Shown piece after piece: positions 1 through 10,619 of a DNA stretch of 64,000 bases. The stretch is from Thozetella sp. PMI_491 (taxonomy: Eukaryota > Ascomycota > Sordariomycetes > Chaetosphaeriales > Chaetosphaeriaceae). The stretch spans positions 1-64,000 of the forward strand of contig MU270036.1 in assembly GCA_021432635.1 (NCBI GenBank), in the 5' to 3' direction. A program made the translations under genes and the position numbers. The stretch's first letter is position 1. Each line of letters begins with the position of its first letter. A model generated the notes under the pieces. It made no database searches and had not been told where the DNA came from. It was given only the letters and a program-made list of their open reading frames with translations.

Positions 1-653
1 CCTGTTCAACTGGCTTGCTGGCTGTTTTTTTACTTTTTTTTTACTTTTACTGCTTTTACTACGCTTTTTACTAGTTGATATTTATGATATTTACAACTAT
101 ATATCCACTGCGCCAGCTGGCCGCTTTATTTTTTAAAATATAAGGGCATACGATCTTAGATATGGTGGTTGCAGACCATCCCCCTCCCCCCTCCCATATG
201 GGGGATCCCAGGGTTAGGGTCCAGGCTTACGTAATTCTCACCGGTCCGGTAAAATATTAAATCCACCGGTCCGGTGGATTTAGTGATCCCCGCCTAGATA
301 TACTGGACTTACGTAAGGCGCTGCCTAAATTTTGACTGTTTGGGGTCAAGTTCAGTATTACTCGAAAGCTCCTGGGTGTTTAGCACTAAACGGCAATATT
401 TCCTTATGGAATACTGCAACTGTCATTTTCTGATGTTCTATTAAGGCAAGACGTGGTGCTGTTGCCTAATTCTTATTGCATGCAGAATTGTAAGTGTTCT
501 GAGATTGAGTATATAACAACGCAAATGAAGCCCTTGGCGCAGCTGAAATATAGCATTCTCTTAGCAGCTCTCAATAACTCTCAAAAGCCTTCAACGACCT
601 AAATACCTCTGAGCACCTCGCGCCACCAATCCTGCCGCAGTGCCTGTGTTACG
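1..653. other. AT-rich left flank and promoter of the DUF4246 gene
   Basis: No coding region is recognisable. The first 150 bases are T-rich, then a C-rich tract (about 179-195) and one isolated TTAGGG occur; this is not a telomere array. Two ACCGGTCCGGT boxes (240-250 and 265-275) and two TTACGTAA boxes (near 228 and 311) give it the look of an old inserted element's edge or a repeat, but no element could be bounded. The last 100 bases should hold the promoter and leader of the gene starting at 654. Confidence 0.5.
258..282. repeat. Perfect 25-nt palindrome
   Basis: The arms TAAATCCACCGG and CCGGTGGATTTA are exact reverse complements around one central T. The core ACCGGTCCGGT also occurs once more 25 nt upstream. 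It could be a transposon end, a dimeric transcription-factor site or a cruciform-prone repeat; nothing here decides between these. Confidence 0.75.
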
Positions 654-3022
654 ATGTCCCATCACGATCAGCAAAGCGAACCCAGCTACCCTGGCCTCGG
701 CCTACCTCTAACCTACTGCCCCGATCCAAGCAGCGAACCGTATCACCCGATGGGCGTTTCCCCGTATGTCGACGGTGCAACCTCCGTCATGCTTCAGGTC
801 CGAGAAGTCTCCATGATGGTAATCATGGAGACCCTGACAGATAAGCCGCAATGGCACACTAAGATATTTGACGATGCAATCGTCGCCAAGTGGCGAGATG
901 AGGCTTTGTCCATACCCGACGTCGCTCTTTGGGACAAAATCGTCAACTTGAGCGTCAATGCATACCGCTACACAGATGAGACAGATGCTGATTACGCTGA
1001 GTGGAAGGAGGACCATTCGCCTGATCCAATTCGCGGTATAATGTGCGAGGAGGCCTTTGAGTAGTGCGTCTCCCTCCGTTTCCTACTCTCTCTGGTCTCT
1101 TTTCACCGGCTTGTGCAGCTAGAATTTATTGCACGTCTTCCTACTATTCCACCAGAATTTCTTCCGTGAGAAGTCTGACGACTTCTCCACTTAGTATCGT
1201 CCAAGAACTGCGAAACAAAGCACGCTACTACGAGAAGACTGGCCTTGTGCCTACACTTGACGCCACCGCCGCCGTGGTTAAGGCAGACTCCATCGTCCCT
1301 GTTGACCTTACTCAAGCCTTGCTTGAAGCTTTCGAGACACTACGAGCCGACCAAGGCTCTACTCCTGACTGGCATCCCGGAAGCAACGACATGGTCCAGG
1401 ACCTTGTTCACCCGTCCATGTATCCTCTCATCTACGGCATCAGTAGAGTCTTGAGGCAGGAGAGGGTAGGAATAGCGGATGCTATCGACAGTTGGTCTGG
1501 CAAGGGCGACGTGATTCCCAGCCCTGACCTTGATGGAGCCCTAGCGACCAACATGATTGTTTCGAGCGAAAATTGGTCCAGCAACTTCCAATGGCTTCCC
1601 ACAAATGTTGCATTTCAAAGCGACGGTACGCCCAAGCTCACTAGCTACGTCAATAATCTACATCCAATCAAGCACGCCGAGGTGTACGGCGCGCTCGAGC
1701 GTCTTATCGCGATTGCGCTGCCTGCATGGGATCAGTGCCTGAAAACATACCAGGAAGGGAACCTACACGGCCCGGGGCGCCTCGATTCTCGTTTTGACAG
1801 CCAGTATATCGAGTAAGGGCCCATAGTCTCCCCATTCTCGACAGTCACGTAGCTTACCTGCTGTCATAGTGACGAGGATGACCAAATCTGGGACCCGCCC
1901 AACAGGACAGCATTCGCGGATGTTGAGGTCAACTGGGATGATGCCGAGGATAACTACGACCACATCGAGGACGAGGCAGAGCGAAAGTGGTACCATCTAC
2001 GACAACCTAATCTACCAATGCCGCTACCTTTTCAGGAGATTGATTACGAGCCTAAAGTCACCTTACAGGAGATGTTCAAGAACTCTGGTCTCCAAGTCAT
2101 TGTCAAGATGGCATCTATTGAGCTTACACCCGAGAAGCCGGAGTTCCCCCTTGGCTCGTGGCATGTCGAAGGCCAAATGAACGAGCACATATGCGCCACC
2201 GCGATTTACTACCTCGACAGCGAAAACATCACTGACGCTAGCCTGGAATTTCGCATGCATACTTCTGACGAGCACGACGAGGTGGGCTACAGCGGCCAAG
2301 ACAAGTACAAATGGCTGGAGCGTGTATACGGAACTCTCCTGGGTGGCATTTCTCCGTGTATCCAGAAGTACGGGAGCGTAATCACGCGTAAAGGACGTGT
2401 TCTGGCATTTCCGAATGTCTTGTAAGTACTGCGTGGCATTTGAGGCAAGATCCCGTGCGGACGACTTGATAATATTGCGCATTTACGGATTAGACTCAAC
2501 GCTGACTACAAGCTTGCTATCCTTAGCCAGCACCGCGTATCACCATTCCGTCTCGTCGACCCATCGCGGCCTGGATATCGTCGCTTCATTGTCCTCTGGC
2601 TCGTTAGTCCCTACGAACGGGTCATCTCGACGGCTAATGTGCCGCCACAGCAGCTCAGTTGGTGGGCCGACTCGGTCTTTGGCTCTGCGCTGCCGGAACA
2701 CAAGGCGGCCGTCCATAGGGCAGTTAGTCACTTGCCGGATGACCTCAAGCAGCTGCTGGCGGAGAACGGACTTAAAACCGTGGATAATAAATCGATCCTT
2801 GAAGCCCTGGAGAAGCGGTACCACGCCGACTCGGGATCGGTCGTACGCCGCTTGCCGGAGGAATTGATGGGGATGATACGCGAAGAACTCCGAGACAGCC
2901 TTCTTCTCGGTCCCGCGGAGGCCAGAGAATGGCGTGACGATTTGATGAAAGAGAGAACCAGCTATCAGCGAGAGACACGGAAAGCCTGGTCCGAGATCCA
3001 ATATAACTTTTGCGAGCACTAG
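654..3022 (+). CDS. DUF4246 family protein
   Basis: Four exons: 654-1063, 1195-1812, 1870-2421 and 2527-3022, giving 691 aa with all junctions in frame. The joints rest on the family sequence I recall: exon 1 ends in EEAFEY, exon 2 opens with IVQELRNKARYYEKTG, and exon 3 ends in the conserved RKGRVLAFPNV that continues as FQHRVSPFRL in exon 4. The middle holds the characteristic WHPGS and DLVHPSMYPL blocks and, near residue 500, GSWHVEGQMNEHICAT. The role of DUF4246 is not established to my knowledge; the histidine-rich block recalls a 2-oxoglutarate oxygenase-like fold, but that is inference. The C-terminus is charged and helical. Confidence is high for the family and low for function. Confidence 0.9.
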
Positions 3023-3650
3023 TTTGTCATTGTTTAGCAGTCATCGCGCTTACACCAGAGCAGTTATCAGTGGCCATTAAATTAGCAATAGTTTACGTTC
3101 CTTCTTTTCTTAGAACTTGCTAACGTATTCTGGTGGGATGTTAAGATGAGGTAACGTGCGTGAGGTTGCGATCTAAATCCGATCACTAATCAGAGGGCCA
3201 TTTATTTACCGGCCCTCCCGGTTGTAGCAATGGTGCTATACTAGAACGGGAAAAATGTTCTATGGCAGACATACTGGCGTATATGAACAGCACCCAGGTA
3301 GCCTGCCAATTGAATCGATCTCGGCCGCTCTATCGAGACAAAACTGTCTAAAACCTCCTTGATTCAGGCAAACCTGCTCGTCTAGCTGCCCTTGCTTCCG
3401 CCTTCCGCCTGCATTTCCATTAATGCCCTCGTCAGCAACGTCAGTCAGCACGAGGTCACATTACTAAACGCTCCGGTTAGCGACTCAACAAGCAAGATGC
3501 TATAGTAGATAAAGTATAAAAGCGCCATTAATTATTGTTCATCACTGGGGTCTAGTCGGAAATACATTCCTCTCTCAATTATCATCCAGCAGAGAGAGCT
3601 GCCCTGTGAAGCTCCAGGTTCAGTGTTATTTTCTGTGCTGCTAGCGGAAC
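3023..3650. other. Intergenic region with beta-CA promoter
   Basis: No gene seen. The right third is the promoter and 5' leader of the carbonic anhydrase gene, including a TATA-like box. Confidence 0.5.
3515..3520 (+). promoter_or_regulatory. TATA-like box of the beta-carbonic anhydrase gene
   Basis: TATAAA lies 131 bp before the ATG, followed by a pyrimidine-rich leader (around 3555-3590). Position and sequence fit a fungal core promoter. Confidence 0.4.
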
Positions 3651-4515
3651 ATGGCTCCCAATGCGACAGAACTGGACGAAAAGAACCGGTTGGTCTACAT
3701 CTGGCGCTGAGATATCACGACAATTTGGATTAACGCGCATGTCAGAGTGTACTCAGAGACAAAACACCAAGCAAAGCCTTACCTTTCCGAATTTACAACT
3801 CCGCCCCAGGCTCCTACTGTTTTCGTCTGTATGCTATCCCCTTAGGAGATCAAATAACTCTTGCTATTTACTTACAACCACCGTGAAGTTTCCTGCTTAG
3901 ACTTCAGAGCCCAAGCCTGGGAGCTTCTAGACCTGAAACCTGGAGGTGAGAAATAATCACCACTCGCAAATCACCTACCATATCGATGACCATCTGATTT
4001 ACACCGCCCTTTCAGACGTTCACCTTGTCCAAAACCTGGGCGGCCGAGTCCAAGACAGTCTAAACGCGTTGCTCTATCTCGATACCCTCACTAAGGGACA
4101 GATAATTAAAGAAATCGCTATTATCCACCACACAGGTTGGTCTTTGTTATATCATAATATTCTGACTTTCGCTTTGGTCCATATTAACGATTATTTCGTC
4201 CAGACTGCGGTATAACACATTCTACGGACAAAGATGTACATGAAATTTTGAAAGCAGGGGCACCGGAGTTAGCACATGATATTTACCAGCTCAAATTCTT
4301 TACGTACGATGGAAGCAGTCTGGAGAAGTGAGTTCTTCCGAATTGCGCACTTCGCCACGTCATCCTAACAAAGGTGATCTTACAGACATAGGGAAACTGT
4401 CAGAGCGGACATCGGCTTCTTGAAAAGCTCTCCACTTATTAGAGATGACCTTAAGAAAAATGTTCATGGATACGTGTATGATATCAAGACTGGCAGACTA
4501 GATCCTGTTGTATAA
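3651..4515 (+). CDS. Beta-class carbonic anhydrase
   Basis: Six short exons: 3651-3688, 3746-3828, 3889-3945, 4016-4135, 4204-4327 and 4386-4515, giving 183 aa. Joined, they carry the full beta-CA signature: C43-x-D45-x-R47 (SCLDFR), the NLGGRVQDS loop after LKPGD, and H98-x-x-C101 (HHTDCG). These supply the zinc ligands Cys43, His98 and Cys101 and the Asp/Arg dyad. The C-terminus VHGYVYDIKTGRL is typical of the family. The enzyme interconverts CO2 and bicarbonate. No targeting signal is evident, so a cytosolic site is likely. The length matches the short class of fungal and mycobacterial beta-CAs. The gene is easy to miss because five introns of 57-70 nt cut it into pieces of 38-130 nt. One acceptor is AAG (before exon 3), chosen because it keeps frame and restores the cysteine. 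Confidence 0.88.
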
Positions 4516-4782
4516 ACTGCAGAACTATGTACCTGAGTAACTAGAATCGCGTTGGTAACGGCGCGTTAGCTTATTTAACAGATCATATTCGTTATTGACG
4601 GTCTCAGATGTGTATTCTGTGAGAATGGGCGTCTACTTCTGCCTACAGTTGCTTCTAGCATTTTAGATCATAAAGGGCCTTGGTCCTTAACCGTTGCGCC
4701 AAGCAGCAAATTAGGCAGCGATACACATACAATTTCACATCCACCTAAGACTCCAACTCGATCTAAATGCCATTGTCAGCTC

Positions 4783-6279
4783 TCAGCTAGGGACCTTCCG
4801 ACCGGCGGAATTTCTATAGGAAGAAAAAGGAACTGGAGGTCTATATGTGGTCTCCCGTAACTCTCTTTTGCGCAACCAGTCTCTCCAGGCTGGTTCGCCG
4901 AAGCCAATGTTCCGTCTTTCTCTGTCCAGTACCACGTAGTACGACCTTAGAAAGGCACTTCCTAACATAAAAAGGCCGCGCTCTTGGCCTGGGATATCAT
5001 GCATTGCCTCAATTATCCACATACAGTCTCGCCCATTTATGCCCTCCAAGACGTAGTCCTCAGGAGGCAACACAAATTCTTCCCCACCCAGCTTGAATAC
5101 TAGAGCAGGCAAGGAGGGAACTCTGTTGCAGGGAATAGTGGTCCAGTATTCTGGATCGTGGAACCTCGGCTTCGCAATTTTTGCCAATTCGTCTGCTACG
5201 GCTCGGGGGAGTGCGATAGAGGGCATGGCGGTGTCGAAACGCGCCGTCCCCGTCTCAAGGGGGAGCTCGTGGTGAATTGTCTCATTTTCTCCCGACGTCT
5301 TGTTGAACCAGGTAAACCCGACGGACTGCGCCTCGACCTGCCACGTGCTGTTGAGTACTGCGAACGGGCTCTCCGGAGAGTCAGTTCGGTTGGATACGGG
5401 TAGAAACCTAATGCTTGTGTTGGGCTTTATTAGGTCCTCATTCACGCCGCCGAAGGCAATCTCGCCGGGAACAAGCCAAATATCTTCATTCCATCGCCCA
5501 AGCATGATAGATACGATGGCCGAATCAACGAGACCCCGCTTAATCATGTTCGTAAAGGGGCCTTTGAGCCCGACAGGAGATTGGCCATCGTCTATCGCCA
5601 AGCCTAGAACGCCGTCCCACGCGTCCATCAACTTCCCGATAGGTGGTGTTAGAATATCTAGCGCCTCATGGAAGCCCTGATCTTCTACTTCGATGCCGGC
5701 GATCGAAAATGAATCTCTCGTCACTCTCGCGTAATAGGCCATGACCGGGCATTCGTGGACAAACAGCTTATTAGACGGCGTCCCAGTCTTCGACCAAGTG
5801 GGATGATACTGGTAGTGCCCACGATTGCATATTTCGCTCCATGGATCTCGCTCTTTCGAGCATTTGGAGGAGGTCACAATCACATCTGGGCTTGATATAT
5901 CGATCACGGCCCGAAATGGCTGTGGGGGCGTCCCCAGGGTCATTGTAGTGACGAACAGGAAGTTGTCGAATTCCTGCTCGGCTTATGATTAGCCGTCATC
6001 TCGGAAAGGCCCCTACAGGCCCTTTGGTTGAAATGTGTTTACCGTAATGGGAACCGTATGTAGCACTGCTGGTGGCATCCCCGGAGCCCCATCGTTCGAA
6101 TTTGGAGGCAACACCGGACTCCCATTTGATGCACTGAGGCGAATTTGGTCGCTACCACTCCCTAACTCATCCGAGATATGTTCAACCCGCGTTTTTGATA
6201 GATGGACCGGAGCTTGAATGATCCTTGCGACTGTCGCACTCGCTAGGAGCATGTAAGAGTAGAATATAGAAATATGCAT
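4783..6279 (-). CDS. Secreted A1-family aspartic protease with altered triads
   Basis: Two exons (6043-6279 and 4783-5973) give 475 aa. The start at 6279 is chosen over an upstream ATG because it opens with a signal peptide (MHISIFYSYMLLASATVA) followed by a pro-region. The pepsin fold is clear: MTLGTPPQPFRAVID, then the flap-like region, WDGVLGLA, and a C-terminal FMLGSAFLRSYYVVLD. The catalytic aspartates seem kept (D104 and D326), but the invariant Gly of each D-T/S-G triad is replaced: D-I-S-S at the first site and D-T-A-M at the second. Residues after the aspartates in A1 enzymes hold the fireman's-grip geometry, so activity may be reduced or lost, and a secreted pseudo-protease or binding role is possible. 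The C-terminus is basic; no GPI signal is obvious. Confidence 0.85.
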
Positions 6280-6609
6280 ATTTGTCTCGTTCCACGTACG
6301 GAATGGCGAATGGAATACGAGGGGGGGGTATTTGGCGTTGTTTGTTCTCAATTTTCTGTTTCAAGTAGTAAAACACAGCCTTTTGCTTGGCTTCTGCCTA
6401 GAGTATTCCTTCAAGTGTCGCTAGTTATTGTCTGTGCCGCTGCACATCCGGAATAAGCTTAACCCCGATTAGGTGTCTTGCAAGCGACGCATCCTTCGTA
6501 GATCCGATATGCAACACCACGCATATACCAGCAGTTTATGATTGAAACACTGTCATTGAATCTACGGTGTTCCGCTGTACAGTGAAGTGATTTTGCAGAC
6601 GTAGTCAAT
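6280..6609. other. Intergenic, 5' of aspartic protease and 3' of Dabb gene
   Basis: No gene seen. It should hold the protease promoter (the protease points left) and the Dabb gene's 3' end. Confidence 0.4.
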
Positions 6610-7056
6610 CTAAAACTGTCCAGTGATAAAGTCTACAACAATGACCTTGTCAACGAGACCCCCGAGGCTTCTTATGAATGCTTGATGGGATGGATCTATC
6701 TTGACGTAGTAATCCCTGTCCTCCGTAGAGGCAAATTCCACAACAAATCCGTGGGTTATGCCATTCTATCACGAATTAGGCAATGGAGGCAGAGAGCTGC
6801 AGAACGCAACAGGGAGACAGTACTTGTAGTCCTTCGGGAGAGTTGTCCTTGCCGCCTTTCAGAGAAAGAATATATGGTGCATCATTGGTTGGATGGATGC
6901 AAGAATCCTTCAGTGCAATAAACCGACCGCAAGTCTATATTGAACTGATCAACAAAGGTTGAAATCTTAAAAAGAGATGTGGCAGCTCACGGCGTTGACA
7001 TCCTCCGTCTTTACTCCAGAGTTGAACTGGATGAGGACAGTGTGAGTAACACTCAT
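6610..7056 (-). CDS. Stress-responsive A/B-barrel (Dabb) domain protein
   Basis: Three exons (6991-7056, 6824-6934, 6610-6765) code for exactly 110 aa. The joined protein is a textbook Dabb domain: MSVTHTVLIQF at the start, then LKDSCIHPTNDAPYI, GGKDNSPEGLQNGITHGFVV, DRDYYVKIDPSHQAFI, and a C-terminal VDKVIVVDFITGQF. Dabb proteins are small dimeric ferredoxin-like barrels. In fungi many are of unknown role, some act in stress or as small cyclases in polyketide pathways. No biosynthetic backbone gene is near, so a stand-alone stress-type protein is the safer reading. Introns are 56 and 58 nt with good donors (GTGAGC, GTACTG). Confidence 0.88.
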
Positions 7057-7947
7057 GGTGTTTCGCGAGAGGACGAGATAGAATAAATTCCAAAGCTGGG
7101 GAACTTGTAATGAGAAGAATCTAGGTCAAGATAAGAATGCTAACTGCTAGATGTCGGCTTCTTGTCATCGGTTCAGAGGGATCTTGAGATTTTTGTTGTG
7201 CAAAGAATGCGGGGATCCCTCTTCAGCCACGTGATGACCGTCTAGCTGCTCTGTTCCTTAGTGCTCCAGCCCAAGCTGTCAGGTTTCATACGTCAGCAAT
7301 ACTACCTTACCTACTTTGGTAGGTACGTAGAGACTTTTGCTAACGAGATGACAAATGGCCGTTTCTTAGCGATAGCAGCAATGTGAAATTTAAGAAGTGG
7401 AAGTATCAGGACGATGTCTTAGCGGGGAGTCGAAATCTTCGGGAAACGGAATATCCTCTAGGCTCTACTACGACCCTCGGCTAATAATAGGTACTTTTAG
7501 TACGCCGGCCGGCAATAAAACCCGGGAGCAATCGCGAGCACAACAGCCCACCCCGCCCCCGCCGAGCACCCTTGACTAATGCATCACCCTAGAGATAAGG
7601 TCACTCGGTTGTTACAGTGCAGAGGCTCTAGGAAGAGGATAATGGATAGAGCTAGCTACCCTGGGCGTATGCCCAGTAGAATATATAGCGCCGAGGGTGG
7701 CTGGTTCCACGTACGGCTACAGCGTGGTGGCTGTACAGCAGTTGCCCAGCTTGCCCCCCTAACTAAAGGCACCAGGACTTTACCTCCAAGATGGGTTCTG
7801 CAATTTCCTGTGACTGGAAATACGATGAACACCAATCTAATCCTAACAAACATCGCGAAATGTTGAAAGGAAAGGATTGAGTTCCTTCTATCATGGGAAT
7901 ATATAACTTCCGTTGGCCATGGTACAACGTTGCCTGTGCCTTTGCTC
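7057..7947. other. Intergenic region, no gene recognised
   Basis: About 890 bases. It includes the Dabb promoter next to 7056. Reading frames of 60-115 codons exist on both strands but show no family signature, and I regard them as chance. Confidence 0.4.
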
Positions 7948-9909
7948 CTACGCGCAATAAACAATGCATTGGTATTGCGTGAACCACCATTCCAACTTCC
8001 CACCAGCTTTCGCCTTAATCCAATCTTCCGCGTCGGGCGGACATGTTACAACCTGCGCCACATATCGCCAGTCAGGCTTCCTTTCAAACTGGATGTAGAA
8101 CTCATGGTCAACCGGAACATGCTCCATAGTCTTGTCGAAACGAAATTGTCCTACACAGGCCCGGTGTCCATCTCTATAGTGAACTAAAATTCCTATTACA
8201 GGCTTGTGCTCTAGGGAGATATCTCTGCAGACTGTCAGGCTGATGACATCCTTGAGAACGCAAGAGGAAAAGAGCCAGTATTGGCCTTCTGCCGAGGGCC
8301 GGGGTGAATCCGGCACAAGTGAGCGGGGGTAGGACCGTGTCATAGGCACTTTGCCATCGTCGAAAGCTAGAAATTGGATCATATTTCTCGGTACAGAGTC
8401 TGGCGTATTATAAAATATACGCGTGGGCTTCCGAGGAGGTGTGTGGATACTTTGAAGTTCGCCTGGACTAGAGAGCCCAAACATAACGCATCGCCGGCGG
8501 TTGGTGACGAACTGAGGAGAGGTTAGATGTATTAGTTAATAAGTGAGAAACTCTCACCATTATACTAATAAAGTCTGGTATTTGTCTGTAACCCGATCGG
8601 TGGGTGCATATATCAATGAGATGTTCATCTGGATCGATGGGCATATAGATCCAAAATAAATAATCGGAGTTCGCAACATCCTGGTAGGAAATACATTCGT
8701 GGCCTTGTCGATGGGTATATATTGCCGCAACTCTGGACAGAGTAGTCGCCACAGAATACCCCGTCGTATTTGGAGCATTGCAGTCGAAGTAGCACATACG
8801 CATGGGACGTATGCTGCTAGGCGTGCGAAGAAGCGTTATCAAGCTTGTGAGCGTGCTGGGGTGCGTGGTAGACGCCCAGCTCACAGCTGAAGCGCTCTCC
8901 TCGGCGACTTCAAGATCACGGATCTTCCCTCCCTATATCACGTGTTTAGTTTGAAACAGACAATGAAAAATTAGCCTCTTCGTACGTTACTTTTGCAACG
9001 AAGTTTTGTGGTCCCGGCTGGCCAGGTAATCTGCCTCCACCAAGCTCCGGGGGCTATCTCGTCGTCTCCAGCTTGGGCGCCTGCTGCGTCTTCCCCCGAG
9101 GAATTCAAGGCGATTCGAATCGCTCGGATGCCAAGGTGATCCCAAGCGTAAAAAGCAGTACCGCCCTCGTTGTGCACTCTTCCATCTAGCAACTTACGAT
9201 TCAGGAGGTTCCATAACACTTCGTTTTGCCCTGTAGCACGGATTGGGCTGCGGTTCTGAAGGGTCCGTACGTAGCGAACGCCATCGATTAGCTCGTATTG
9301 CACGTATACATTCTGGGAAAGGTCGACATCTAAGTCGGCAACGGTAGCACCATCGGAAGATTCCTGGGCAGAGACTATGGCGCACTCTCGTACGAGGAAC
9401 GTGGCTATCATTACCATCAGCTCGTGGGGTAGCCTGGCCAAGGGGCTTGGCCGGCCTGAGAGTAACTCGATGCCTCGTAACTGGGAAGCCAAAAAGCGGC
9501 GCGTCCGATCAAACTTTTGCCGGTGATGGTTGAATGGAGGGGCAATAGTATATAGCATTGAGGCCAGGAGCGCCGAGGTTACGTCGGCTTCGAAGACTTG
9601 TCGGTGGAAATTGAAGCAGCTGGCGTGAAAGCAAGGGAGCTGGCGACTATTGACAATGCGAAGCATATAAAGGTAATTGCTACTGCTGCCGGGGTCTTTG
9701 TCCTCACGAAGGATGGTTGCCTCGCCCTCACGAAAGAGGAAACCGTTAGTATTTTCATTCCCGTCGATTCCTGGAAGTGTCAACCCTAGTGCATTGTGGA
9801 GAGGGGCTGGGCATGAAATCGCACTTGCAAGGACAATTTCTCCATCCAAAATGCGAAATTTGCATAGAGCACACTGTGGCAAGACGTAAACGTAACCTAT
9901 ACCGCCCAT
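7948..9909 (-). CDS. Large F-box-like fungal protein
   Basis: Three exons (8986-9909, 8558-8932, 7948-8511) join in frame to 620 aa. Residues 1-25 hold a cysteine pair (QCALCKF). Near residue 155-180 there is an F-box-like helix run, LARLPHELMVMIATFLVREC, the only domain I can name. The rest resembles long fungal proteins of unknown function with an F-box in the first third and a beta-rich C-terminal part. If the F-box is functional, the protein would be a substrate adaptor of an SCF ubiquitin ligase. Intron donors are GTACGA and GTGAGA, with CAG/TAG acceptors. Confidence 0.7.
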
Positions 9910-10619
9910 GGTGGCGAGCTACCGATGATGTCGGCTAGAAATGCTAGCAATTATCCGGCGGTCTGTAGGAAGGCGTAGTTCGAAGGGATGAACTGAACGT
10001 ATGGATGACGCGCGAGACGAGGAGAAGGACGTTACAACGTGAACGTTTAGACTAGGTAATGGCATAGTAGTTAGGATGCTCACGAATTCCGAGATGCGGC
10101 AATTTTCGGTCAGCATTTGTACCACCGCGTGCTAAGAGTGGCTGCCGTGATACATAGTATCCGTCACTCCCCATCTTAAACGCTTTATTTAATGTAGGTT
10201 CTCTTCGGAACCGTCCCAGTAATGACGTATCTTGTATCACGTGCCCAAGTTCGAGTGAAACAAACCGAGAGGTGAGGAGTTTTCCTCTCCGCTCGTCTAT
10301 ATAATATACTAACGTGACTTGAGTACATGGTGGAAATGGAAGGCAAAGGTAAAAGGCTAAGAGAGGGGTACGAGAAGCTCAATGAAGACGCATGCCATTC
10401 TAAGCAGCTATTCGGCGATGTGCATAAACACTAAAAAGCACTAGGTAGGAAGTCGGAAGAGATGGTGCATTGCCGCAATTTTTTTCTAATTCACGCTGTC
10501 TAAGGTTCGATCGAATAGCAAAGGATAATAGGGTTAAATTAGCCTTCGAATCCACGCCACGGCGTAGTTATACATGCATACTTTACTCGAAATCGCTTAG
10601 AACCCACCCTCTCGTTTCG
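9910..10619. other. Intergenic region with a TATA-like stretch
   Basis: No gene seen. It holds the promoter of the F-box-like gene (toward the left) and the 3' region of the C2H2 gene. A TATATAATATAC run lies near 10297. Confidence 0.4.

Noticed and set aside
195-225. TTAGGG motif near the left edge as a sign of a telomere
   Set aside because: Only a single copy; no tandem array.
3829-3900. Carbonic anhydrase as a pseudogene lacking the zinc motif
   Set aside because: That reading came from using the TTAG acceptor near 3900. The AAG acceptor at 3888 restores C-L-D-F-R and keeps the frame, so the gene is intact.
7579-8003. Overlapping frames of 95 and 115 codons near 7.6-8.0 kb
   Set aside because: No family signature, no plausible exon partners, and partial overlap with the last exon of the F-box-like gene.
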